From contig NZ_MBPN01000057.1 in NCBI RefSeq assembly GCF_001695625.1, positions 1 through 32,364 on the forward strand: a stretch of 32,364 nt of DNA. The letters run 5' to 3'. This stretch comes from Pseudomonas defluvii (GTDB lineage: Bacteria > Pseudomonadota > Gammaproteobacteria > Pseudomonadales > Pseudomonadaceae). Numbering within the stretch: the stretch's first letter is position 1; each line of letters opens with the position of its first letter. The notes under the pieces are model-generated. The model was given only the letters and a program-made list of their open reading frames with translations. It did no database searches and was not told the origin of the DNA. This document shows positions 15,225-21,994 of the stretch, in pieces. The position numbers and the translations under genes are program-made.

Positions 15225-16385
15225 ATGAACATCACCACCTTTGCCAAACGCCTTTGCCTGCTTGTCCCGCTGATGATCACCCCTGCCGCATTCGCGGCAG
15301 AGCAGATGATGCCGTCGCCGCCACAACTGGCAGCCAAGTCCTACGTGCTCATGGAAGCCTCAAGCGGCAACATTCTGGTTGAGAACAATGGCGACGAGCG
15401 TCTGCCGCCGGCCAGCCTGACCAAGCTGATGACCGCCTACATCGCGACCCTGGATATCCGTCGCGGGCAGATCGGCGAGAACGATCCTGTGACTGTCAGC
15501 GAAAACGCCTGGCGTACCGGCGGTTCGCGCATGTTCATCAAGGTGGGTACCCAGGTCAGCGTCAGCGACCTGCTGCACGGCATCATCATCCAGTCGGGCA
15601 ACGACGCCAGCGTGGCGCTGGCCGAGCACATCGCGGGCAGCGAAGATGCGTTCGCCGACATGATGAACAAGACAGCTGGCGATCTGGGCATGAGCAACAG
15701 CCACTTCATGAACCCGACCGGCCTGCCGAACCCAGAGCATTACTCGTCGGCACACGACATGGCCCTGCTGGCCCGTGCGATCATCCACGAAGACCCGGCT
15801 CACTATGCGATCTACTCGCAGAAAGAGTTCTTCTGGAACAACATCAAGCAGCCGAACCGCAACCTGCTGCTGTGGCGTGACAAGACCGTCGACGGCCTGA
15901 AAACCGGCCATACCGATGAAGCCGGCTACTGCATGGTATCCTCGGCTGTACGCGACGGCATGCGCCTGATCGCGGTGGTCTTCGGCACTAACAGCGAACA
16001 GGCTCGTGCAGCCGAAACGCAAAAGCTGCTGACCTACGGCTTCCGTTTCTTCGAAACCCAGACCTTCTACCAGAAGGGTACCGAGTTGGCACAGGCGCCG
16101 GTCTGGAAGGGCGCCACCAGTCAGGTCAAGGCCGGTTTGGCCGAAGACCTGAGCATGACTTTGCCTAAAGGCCAATTGAAGAAGCTGGCTGCCAGCATGA
16201 CCATGAACCCGCAGCTGACTGCGCCTATCGCCAAAGGTGACGTAATCGGTAAAGTGGAAGTCAAACTGGATGACAATGTGGTGCATAGCGCCGACCTGAT
16301 TGCCTTGGACGGCGTGGAAGAGGGTGGTTTCTTCCGTCGTGTGTGGGATAGCATTCGGCTATTCTTCTACGGGTTGTTCAACTGA
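15225..16385 (+). CDS. dacA: D-alanyl-D-alanine carboxypeptidase (PBP5/6 type)
   Basis: The product has 386 residues from the ATG at 15225. A GTG at 15081 would extend the frame, but only the chosen start gives a signal peptide (TTFAKRLCLLVPL to PAAFAAEQ). The three penicillin-binding motifs are present: Ser64-x-x-Lys67 in PPASLTKLM, Ser124-Gly-Asn126, and Lys226-Thr-Gly228. The enzyme trims the terminal D-Ala from pentapeptides in the periplasm. The C-terminus (GFFRRVWDSIRLFFYGLF) is an amphipathic helix that tethers it to the inner membrane, as in E. coli PBP5. A terminator at 16400-16435 separates it from ybeD. Confidence 0.97.
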   Translation: MNITTFAKRLCLLVPLMITPAAFAAEQMMPSPPQLAAKSYVLMEASSGNILVENNGDERLPPASLTKLMTAYIATLDIRRGQIGENDPVTVSENAWRTGGSRMFIKVGTQVSVSDLLHGIIIQSGNDASVALAEHIAGSEDAFADMMNKTAGDLGMSNSHFMNPTGLPNPEHYSSAHDMALLARAIIHEDPAHYAIYSQKEFFWNNIKQPNRNLLLWRDKTVDGLKTGHTDEAGYCMVSSAVRDGMRLIAVVFGTNSEQARAAETQKLLTYGFRFFETQTFYQKGTELAQAPVWKGATSQVKAGLAEDLSMTLPKGQLKKLAASMTMNPQLTAPIAKGDVIGKVEVKLDDNVVHSADLIALDGVEEGGFFRRVWDSIRLFFYGLFN

Positions 16386-16399
16386 TATCGTGACCTGCA

Positions 16400-16435
16400 C
16401 GCCCTCGCCATATTCAGGTGAGGGCGTTGTTGTTG
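16400..16435 (+). terminator. Intrinsic terminator after dacA
   Basis: CGCCCTCGCC (16400-16409) pairs with GGTGAGGGCG (16417-16426), 10 pairs with one G-U, around a 7-base loop. It is followed by TTGTTGTTG. It begins 15 bases after the dacA stop and precedes ybeD. Confidence 0.75.
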
Positions 16436-16461
16436 CCACGGCTTACGAGGCCGTTACTGCC

Positions 16462-16737
16462 ATGAGCGTACCTGACGTCAAGTCGCACACTATTGAGTTC
16501 CCCTGCCTCGATTACCCGATCAAGGTAATCGGCGATACCGTGGTCAATTTCAAGGACACGGTCATCGAGATCCTGAGCAAATATGCCAAGATCGACCTGC
16601 AGACACTGGCCGAGCGCCAGAGCAGCAATGGCAAGTACACCACGGTGCAACTGCACATCGAAGCGACCGGTGAAGATCAACTGCGAGATATCAATAGCGC
16701 CCTGCGTGCTACTGGCATCGTGCATATGGTGCTTTGA
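16462..16737 (+). CDS. ybeD: DUF493 family protein YbeD
   Basis: The product has 91 residues, close to E. coli YbeD (87). The ATG at 16462, with GAGG 11 bases upstream, is preferred over an upstream in-frame extension that would run back through the terminator and dacA. The conserved phrases are EFPCLDYPIKVIG, ERQSSNGKYTTVQL and the Ile-Asn-Ser-Ala-Leu-Arg helix. The fold resembles an ACT-like regulatory domain. It lies directly before lipB, as in E. coli, and its stop shares a base with the lipB ATG. A role in regulating lipoate or another pathway has been guessed from this link, but the function is unproven. Confidence 0.93.
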   Translation: MSVPDVKSHTIEFPCLDYPIKVIGDTVVNFKDTVIEILSKYAKIDLQTLAERQSSNGKYTTVQLHIEATGEDQLRDINSALRATGIVHMVL

Positions 16738-17384
16738 TGCCCGCAAGCCTGGGCTTTCGCGAACTCGGCCTGTTGCCTTATGAACCTGTCTGGCAGGCCA
16801 TGCGTCGGTTTACCGACACGCGTGGGCCGCAGACCGGTGATGAGGTCTGGCTGGTTGAGCACCCTCCGGTGTTCACCCAGGGGCAGGCTGGCAAGGCTGA
16901 GCATTTGCTGTTGCCGGGTGATATTCCGGTGGTGCAGGTCGATCGCGGAGGCCAGGTGACCTACCATGGTCCTGGCCAGTTGGTGGCGTATCTGCTGCTG
17001 GATGTGCGCCGGCTGGGTTTCGGCGTACGAGATCTGGTAAGCCGCATTGAGCGCTGCCTGATCGATCTGTTGGCGAGCTACGGTGTTGAAGCCGCCGCCA
17101 AGCCTGACGCCCCGGGTGTCTACGTCGATGGAGCAAAGATCGCTTCCCTCGGCTTGCGAATTCGCAATGGCTGTTCATTCCATGGCCTTGCCTTGAACGT
17201 GGACATGGACCTTGCGCCATTCCGTCGTATTAATCCCTGTGGGTATGCGGGGCTGGCAATGACCCAGCTGCGCGACCAGGCAGGCCCGATCGAACTCTCC
17301 GAGGTAAGGGCAAGGCTGCGTGCGCAGCTGGTCAAGCACCTCGACTATGCTGAGCAGACGACCCTTACGGGCGGAATCGACTGA
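16737..17384 (+). CDS. lipB: Octanoyl-ACP:protein octanoyltransferase
   Basis: The product has 215 residues from the ATG at 16737, which overlaps the ybeD stop (TGATG). LipB moves octanoyl groups from acyl carrier protein to the lipoyl domains of target enzymes. Motifs are clear: RGGQVTYHGPGQLVAY at residues 70-85, GAKIASLGLRI with catalytic Lys134, and the HGLALNV and INPCGYAG blocks with the acyl-thioester Cys168. It is 2 bases from lipA, so the two steps of de novo lipoate assembly are co-transcribed. A TTG one codon upstream is an unlikely alternative. Confidence 0.96.
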   Translation: MPASLGFRELGLLPYEPVWQAMRRFTDTRGPQTGDEVWLVEHPPVFTQGQAGKAEHLLLPGDIPVVQVDRGGQVTYHGPGQLVAYLLLDVRRLGFGVRDLVSRIERCLIDLLASYGVEAAAKPDAPGVYVDGAKIASLGLRIRNGCSFHGLALNVDMDLAPFRRINPCGYAGLAMTQLRDQAGPIELSEVRARLRAQLVKHLDYAEQTTLTGGID

Positions 17385-17386
17385 TT

Positions 17387-18421
17387 ATGACTACTGTTGT
17401 GCAAGAACCGCTGGAGAGCAGCGCGCCGAACGTGACCGCTGCGCTGGACGCGTCGGCTGCGCCGGCCCCCCGGGCGAAAGTTGAAGCCGGTGTAAAACTG
17501 CGTGGCGCCGAAAAGGTTGCGCGTATTCCGGTGAAGATCATCCCTACCGAAGAGCTGCCGAAGAAACCTGACTGGATCCGCGTGCGTATCCCGGTTTCGC
17601 CGGAAGTCGACCGCATCAAGCAACTGCTGCGCAAGCACAAGCTGCACAGCGTGTGTGAAGAAGCCTCATGCCCGAACCTGGGTGAGTGCTTCTCCGGGGG
17701 CACCGCCACCTTCATGATCATGGGTGATATCTGCACCCGCCGTTGCCCGTTCTGCGACGTGGGTCATGGCCGCCCCAAACCATTGGATGTCGATGAGCCG
17801 AAGAACCTGGCAGTTGCCATCGCCGACCTGCGCCTGAAGTACGTGGTCATCACCTCGGTGGACCGTGACGACCTGCGTGACGGTGGTGCTCAGCACTTCG
17901 CCGACTGCCTGCGCGAGATCCGTGCGCTGTCTCCAGGCGTGCAGTTGGAGACCTTGGTTCCGGACTACCGTGGTCGTATGGACGTGGCCCTTGCCATCAC
18001 CGCGCAAGAGCCGCCAGACGTGTTCAACCACAACCTGGAAACCGTACCGCGCCTGTACAAGGCTGCGCGTCCGGGGTCTGATTTCGAGTGGTCGCTGGAC
18101 CTGCTGCAAAAGTTCAAGCAACTGGTACCGCACGTTCCGACCAAGTCCGGCCTGATGCTCGGCCTGGGCGAGACGGATGAGGAAGTCATTGAGGTCATGC
18201 AGCGCATGCGCGAGCACGATATCGACATGCTGACCCTCGGCCAGTACCTGCAGCCGTCGCGCAGCCACCTGCCGGTACAGCGCTTTGTTCACCCGGATAC
18301 CTTCGCCTGGTTCGCCGAGGAAGGTTATCGGATGGGCTTCAAGAACGTTGCGTCCGGCCCGCTGGTGCGTTCGTCCTACCATGCCGATCAGCAGGCTCAT
18401 GAGGCCAAGATCAAGCTCTGA
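17387..18421 (+). CDS. lipA: Lipoyl synthase
   Basis: The product has 344 residues. This radical SAM enzyme inserts two sulfurs into protein-bound octanoyl chains. The auxiliary cluster uses Cys90, Cys95 and Cys101 (CEEASCPNLGEC). The radical SAM cluster uses Cys116, Cys120 and Cys123 (CTRRCPFC). Ser330 in the terminal RSSYHA motif is the known fourth ligand of the auxiliary cluster. The first 45 residues are an Ala/Pro-rich extension of low complexity compared with E. coli LipA (321 residues). It follows lipB by 2 bases and ends at a strong terminator. Confidence 0.97.
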   Translation: MTTVVQEPLESSAPNVTAALDASAAPAPRAKVEAGVKLRGAEKVARIPVKIIPTEELPKKPDWIRVRIPVSPEVDRIKQLLRKHKLHSVCEEASCPNLGECFSGGTATFMIMGDICTRRCPFCDVGHGRPKPLDVDEPKNLAVAIADLRLKYVVITSVDRDDLRDGGAQHFADCLREIRALSPGVQLETLVPDYRGRMDVALAITAQEPPDVFNHNLETVPRLYKAARPGSDFEWSLDLLQKFKQLVPHVPTKSGLMLGLGETDEEVIEVMQRMREHDIDMLTLGQYLQPSRSHLPVQRFVHPDTFAWFAEEGYRMGFKNVASGPLVRSSYHADQQAHEAKIKL

Positions 18422-18434
18422 TTCGACATGAACG

Positions 18435-18476
18435 AAAAATGCCGACGCCCGTCTTCATGAGGGTGTCGGCATTTTT
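18435..18476. terminator. Strong bidirectional terminator
   Basis: AAAAATGCCGACGCCC (18435-18450) pairs with GGGTGTCGGCATTTTT (18461-18476), 16 pairs with one wobble, with a 10-base loop. The A run on the left and the T run on the right let it stop transcripts from both sides. It ends lipA (+) and faces the transglycosylase gene (-). Confidence 0.88.
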
Positions 18477-18531
18477 GTGTGCGCTACAGGAAAGTCTGCC
18501 GCTGGCAGCCTGAACCGCCCCGTTGGGCGTG

Positions 18532-19857
18532 CTAGCGTGCCTGCTGGTTGCGCAGGCTCTCCAGCAGCTTATGGGTCGGGTAACCGTCTGCCGGCCAGCC
18601 CAGGGCTTGCTGTGCGCTACGAATTGCCTTGCGGGTATTGGCCCCGATGATGCCGTCGGCGCTGCCGGCGTCGTAGTTGCTGGCACTGAGCAGGTTCTGC
18701 AATTCCATGCGCTCACTACGGCTCAGCGGCAGATCATCTTTTGGCCAGTCACCGCGGATGTAGCCAGACCCATCGAAACGCTGTGCCAGCAGGCTGACGG
18801 CCAGGGCGTACGACGATGAGTTGTTGTACTTGAGGATGGCGCGGAAGTTGTCCAGTACCAGGAAGGCCGGGCCGCGAGCGCCGGCAGGCAGCAGCAGGGC
18901 TGCAGACAGTTGTTCGCTACCCGCGGGTACTTGCGTTCCAGGGGGAAGTTGCAGGCCCAGTTGCAGCCATTCTGCGACCGTCTTGCGTTGAGAACCGTCC
19001 GCCAGCCAGTAGTCGAAGCCGGGTTTCAGGCCAACTTCAAAACCCCAAGGCTCGCCGCGTTTCCAGCCTGAGCTTTGCAGGTAGTGGGCGGTCGATGCGA
19101 GGGCGTCGGCGGTGCTGTTCCAGATGTCACGGCGACCGTCACCGTCGAAGTCTACCGCGTGGGTGTTGTAGGTCGTCGGGATAAACTGGGTCTGGCCCAT
19201 GGCACCGGCCCATGAGCCCAGCATGGCCTCGGGCTGGATGTCGCCGTTCTGCAGGATCTGCAGGGCAGCGAGGAGCTGCGCCTGTGCGAAGGCCGGGCGG
19301 CGGCCTTCGTAGGCCAGGGTGGCGAGCGAGCGGATCACCGATTTGCTGCCCTGGAACTGGCCGAAGTTACTTTCCATGCCCCAGACGGACACCAGTGTGG
19401 TGCGGTCGACGCCATACCGTTGTTCGATGCGTGCCAGCAGCTCGGCGTTCTGGTTGAGCAGGGCTTGGCCTTTGCGAACACGTACAGGCGAGACAGCGCC
19501 GTCGAGGTATTCCCAGACGGGGCGTGTGAATTCGGGTTGACTGCGGTCGGCCTTGATCACGCTCATGTCAGGGGTGATATTAAAAAACGCGCGGTCAAAG
19601 GTCGCCGGATTGATACCGGCTTGCAGGGCCTGCTGGCGGAAGCCGGCTTGCCATTGAGCGAAGCTCTGCAGGGGTTGCACATCGTCGATCGGATCGGCGC
19701 TGGCAGTGGGCTGGGGTGCAGCAGAAGCGGATTGTGTCGGCGCTAGCGGCAGCGCATCGGCGGCGGTCGGCTTCTCCGCGCAGGCGACAAGCAGGATGAG
19801 GCTGGAGGCAGCGATCAGTTGGCGGGGTTGCCAACGGCGGGAAAGGCAAAAGGGCAT
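18532..19857 (-). CDS. Second MltB-family lytic transglycosylase with C-terminal peptidoglycan-binding domain (SltB3-like)
   Basis: The product has 441 residues. The N-terminus has a lipobox LLVAC (Cys26), so it is predicted to be lipid-anchored. A Ser/Ala/Pro/Gln linker extends to about residue 60. The SLT-3 catalytic domain contains Glu162 in VWGMESNFGQFQG, then SWAGAMGQTQFIPTTYNTHA and the DFDGDGRRDIW loop. Residues about 375-438 form a PG_binding_1 domain (LQNLLSASNYDAGSADGIIG). It should cleave glycan strands to anhydro ends in the periplasm. By gene context it matches P. aeruginosa SltB3 near lipA. It is a diverged paralogue of the mltB gene at 13059 and lies downstream of arfA on the same strand. 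Confidence 0.93.
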   Translation of the reverse strand: MPFCLSRRWQPRQLIAASSLILLVACAEKPTAADALPLAPTQSASAAPQPTASADPIDDVQPLQSFAQWQAGFRQQALQAGINPATFDRAFFNITPDMSVIKADRSQPEFTRPVWEYLDGAVSPVRVRKGQALLNQNAELLARIEQRYGVDRTTLVSVWGMESNFGQFQGSKSVIRSLATLAYEGRRPAFAQAQLLAALQILQNGDIQPEAMLGSWAGAMGQTQFIPTTYNTHAVDFDGDGRRDIWNSTADALASTAHYLQSSGWKRGEPWGFEVGLKPGFDYWLADGSQRKTVAEWLQLGLQLPPGTQVPAGSEQLSAALLLPAGARGPAFLVLDNFRAILKYNNSSSYALAVSLLAQRFDGSGYIRGDWPKDDLPLSRSERMELQNLLSASNYDAGSADGIIGANTRKAIRSAQQALGWPADGYPTHKLLESLRNQQAR

Positions 19858-19917
19858 GCACAGGTCCAGTAATTCAAGTCAGGTGTTGACCATACCATGC
19901 TTGCCGGATTCCTGCCT

Positions 19918-20082
19918 TCATGCGGCCAAAAAGTAAGAAGCCTCCCAATCTCTCGATTGGAAGGCTTCGCGGCGGTAGCTGCCTTTGCCCTTGCCTGAGC
20001 GTTCCTGGCGGCTACGGAACAGGGGCTGGGCGATGATGGACTTGGCTTTGTTGGGGCCGGGTTTGGCCGGTTTCTTGCTCAT
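19918..20082 (-). CDS. arfA: Alternative ribosome-rescue factor A
   Basis: The product has 54 residues from the ATG at 20082. A longer frame to 20205 is rejected because the ATG has AGGAG at 8 bases and the family begins here. The hallmark Lys/Gly run KGKGSYRREAF and the DWEAS motif match ArfA. E. coli has KGKGSY and NWEAS at the same places. ArfA lets release factor 2 free ribosomes stalled on messages without a stop codon, as a backup to tmRNA. The last codons encode SYFLAA, and a hairpin terminator lies inside codons 39-49. In other proteobacteria arfA is known to be made from truncated non-stop mRNA, so that its level rises only when tmRNA fails. A good promoter is visible at 20117-20145. 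Confidence 0.9.
   Translation of the reverse strand: MSKKPAKPGPNKAKSIIAQPLFRSRQERSGKGKGSYRREAFQSRDWEASYFLAA
19928..19968 (-). terminator. Intrinsic terminator inside the arfA coding sequence
   Basis: On the - strand GAAGCCTTCCAAT (19968-19956) pairs with ATTGGGAGGCTTC (19949-19937). All 13 positions pair, one as U-G, and a closing C-G holds a GAGA tetraloop of the GNRA class. TTACTTTTT follows at 19936-19928. Release after this tract would fall around codons 51-52, ahead of the TGA at 19918-19920, and yield a message without a stop codon. Confidence 0.82.
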
Positions 20083-20116
20083 TACAGGAGCTCCTGCGAT
20101 GGGGGTGTTGGCGCGC

Positions 20117-20145
20117 ACTATAGGCCCTTGCATTCGTGTGGGCAA
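20117..20145 (-). promoter_or_regulatory. arfA promoter
   Basis: On the - strand TTGCCC (20145-20140) and TATAGT (20122-20117) are separated by exactly 17 bases. The predicted start is near 20110, giving a leader of about 28 bases. The ribosome site AGGAG sits in a 10 bp palindrome AGGAGCTCCT at 20086-20095. Confidence 0.6.
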
Positions 20146-20241
20146 TCTTACGGGCTTACCGGCTATCTGCTCGTTGTGGCATGGGTTGTTGCGCGATGCA
20201 TACATCGCTGGCGGGGCGGTATCGCCAGGTTTGGCGTGATG

Positions 20242-21279
20242 CTATTCGGCAGGTAATGTCAGACGTTGGCCGGCCATCAGCAGCGACAGACGTGCCAGGC
20301 TGGTCCAGGGAGAGCCCTGTGCCTGCCCCTTAATCTGTGCATCAATGCGTTGGGCATCCTGCAGCAGCTGGCTCCAGCGTTGCGCCGAATGACGTTGCAA
20401 GGCTTTGCTCATCAGCGGCCGGCGTTTATCCCAGACCGGCGGTTTGGCCTGGCTGAATGCCTTGTCCAGCGGCACGCCCTGGCTGTACTGCTGGGAAAGG
20501 CCAGCCAGCAGGCGCAGTTCCCGGGCCAATGCCCAGAGAATGACCGGTGGCTCAACCCCTTCACCGCGCAAGCCTTCGAGCATGCGCAGGGCATGGGCAG
20601 CTTCGCCATTAAGAATGGCGTCGACCAGGCCAAAGACATCGAAGCGGGCACTGTCGGCCACGGCGGCCTGTACCGTTTCGACGGTGATCTGATTGCCATC
20701 GGCCAGTAACTTGAGCTTTTCGATTTCCTGAGCAGCGGCGAGCAGGTTGCCCTCCACGCGCGCGGCAATCAGCTCTACTGCATCGCGTTGGGCTGCCAGG
20801 CCGGCTTGAGACAGGCGTTGGCTGATCCATTGCGGCAGTTGATTGTTGTCCACCGGCCAGATCTGAATGAACTGGACGTGCTGACCGTCAACCAGCGCCT
20901 TGCCCCACTTGGTTTTTTGCGCGCTGCCGTCGAGTTTTGGCAGGCTGATCAGCAGCAGGGTGTCTTCGGCAGGGTTGGAGCAGTACTCAATCAGCGCCGC
21001 GGCGCCTTTGTCACCGGGCTTGCCTGAAGGCAGGCGCAGTTCCAGCAGGCGTCGTTGAGCGAACAGCGACAAGCTGGCGCCTGCTTGAAGCAGCGTGCCC
21101 CAGTCGAAGTTGGCATCTGCGCTGAACACCTGGCGTTCGTCGAAGCCTTGCTGGCGAGCTGCCGCGCGAATCGCGTCGGCGGCTTCCTGGCACAGCAGCG
21201 GGTCATCGCCGCTAACCACGTAGACCGGGGCGAGCGAACCTTGCAGGTGCTTGTTGAGTTGGGCAGGTGTGAGTTTCAT
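20242..21279 (-). CDS. holA: DNA polymerase III delta subunit
   Basis: The product has 345 residues, like E. coli HolA (343). Delta opens the beta clamp within the clamp-loader complex. The N-terminal MKLTPAQLNKHLQ and PVYVVSGDDPLLCQEAADAI blocks are typical of HolA. So are the hydrophobic RRLLELRLPSGKPGD segment and the central IEKLKLLADGNQITVETVQ segment. The C-terminal collar helices (ILWALARELRLLAGL) are also present. It lacks a Walker A motif, as expected for delta. It lies 36 bases after lptE with a cUUCGg hairpin between, matching the leuS-lptE-holA order of E. coli. Confidence 0.95.
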   Translation of the reverse strand: MKLTPAQLNKHLQGSLAPVYVVSGDDPLLCQEAADAIRAAARQQGFDERQVFSADANFDWGTLLQAGASLSLFAQRRLLELRLPSGKPGDKGAAALIEYCSNPAEDTLLLISLPKLDGSAQKTKWGKALVDGQHVQFIQIWPVDNNQLPQWISQRLSQAGLAAQRDAVELIAARVEGNLLAAAQEIEKLKLLADGNQITVETVQAAVADSARFDVFGLVDAILNGEAAHALRMLEGLRGEGVEPPVILWALARELRLLAGLSQQYSQGVPLDKAFSQAKPPVWDKRRPLMSKALQRHSAQRWSQLLQDAQRIDAQIKGQAQGSPWTSLARLSLLMAGQRLTLPAE

Positions 21280-21288
21280 CGCGGAGTG

Positions 21289-21308
21289 CGGGGCACCGAA
21301 GTGCCCCG
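21289..21308 (-). repeat. UUCG-tetraloop hairpin between lptE and holA
   Basis: CGGGGCAC (21289-21296) and GTGCCCCG (21301-21308) are perfect 8-base arms. In the - strand RNA the loop is UUCG closed by C-G, an unusually stable tetraloop. No T tract follows. It is likely an RNA stability or processing element or a partial attenuator in the leuS-lptE-holA transcript. Confidence 0.55.
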
Positions 21309-21315
21309 TTCAGGC

Positions 21316-21921
21316 TCAGTTGGCTGGGATTTCCAGCGGGGATTGCTGCGGCGTTTCGTCCTGGGCGCGACGGGCGGCTTCGAGGGCATCAGCCTCGGCC
21401 TTGGCGCGCGCCTCGGCTTCCATTTGCAGGGTTTCAAGTTGGGCCGGGGTGATCAACTGCAAGCGCAGGACCATCTTCTGGACCATCTCGCGGCGCATTT
21501 CATCGCGAACCTGGCTGGCTTCCTGGTCGGAGCCCGTAAGGTTGTTGCTGTCATGCACATAGATCTTTTGTACTTCCAGCTTGTCGGCAAGGAGGCTGGT
21601 GTTGTTCTGGCCGCGGATCTCGAAGCTCAGGGTGTCGGTGAGTTCATACTCGACCGAGCGAGCAGAGCCTGCATAGCTGGCGGCGCGCTGGGTATTGTCT
21701 TCACGGGCCAGGAACAGCTTGTATGGGGCGCCGGCATGCACGTTCACGCCGCTGCTTTTCAGAACCTGGCGCAGTTGCGTCACAGTATCGCCATAGGCGT
21801 CGCGAGCACTGACATCGAGCTCCTTGAGCGCCAGGTCGGTGGTGCCGGTGCCGCGCAGTTGGAAGCCGCAGGCGCTGAGCATTACGGCCAGGCCCATCAC
21901 CAGCAGGTTGCGTTTGATCAT
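21316..21921 (-). CDS. lptE: LPS-assembly lipoprotein LptE
   Basis: The product has 201 residues from the ATG at 21921, with AAGGGAG 7 bases upstream. The track frame extends further up, but only this start gives the signal IKRNLLVMGLAVMLSAC with lipidated Cys18. The sequence CGFQLRGTG directly after it is the LptE signature. LptE plugs the LptD barrel and helps insert lipopolysaccharide into the outer leaflet. The last 45 residues are a charged Ala/Glu/Arg/Gln-rich tail, longer than in E. coli and probably helical or disordered. It lies between leuS and holA as in enterobacteria. Confidence 0.95.
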   Translation of the reverse strand: MIKRNLLVMGLAVMLSACGFQLRGTGTTDLALKELDVSARDAYGDTVTQLRQVLKSSGVNVHAGAPYKLFLAREDNTQRAASYAGSARSVEYELTDTLSFEIRGQNNTSLLADKLEVQKIYVHDSNNLTGSDQEASQVRDEMRREMVQKMVLRLQLITPAQLETLQMEAEARAKAEADALEAARRAQDETPQQSPLEIPAN

Positions 21922-21961
21922 GTTGTTGCTCCCTTGAAACCTTGTAAGCCGATTCTGTGCG

Positions 21962-21986
21962 GGCGCCCTGAGGTGAGCAGGGCGCC
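21962..21986 (-). repeat. 9 bp hairpin between leuS and lptE
   Basis: GGCGCCCTG (21962-21970) and CAGGGCGCC (21978-21986) are perfect arms around 7 bases. It begins 8 bases after the leuS stop in the - strand transcript. No T run follows, so transcripts may pass through to lptE at reduced level. Confidence 0.45.
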
Positions 21987-21994
21987 ACATTCCA

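Noticed and set aside
20086..20095. Palindrome AGGAGCTCCT over the arfA ribosome site
   Set aside because: A self-complementary 10-mer without a loop does not make a hairpin in cis. It is likely chance around the AGGAG site.
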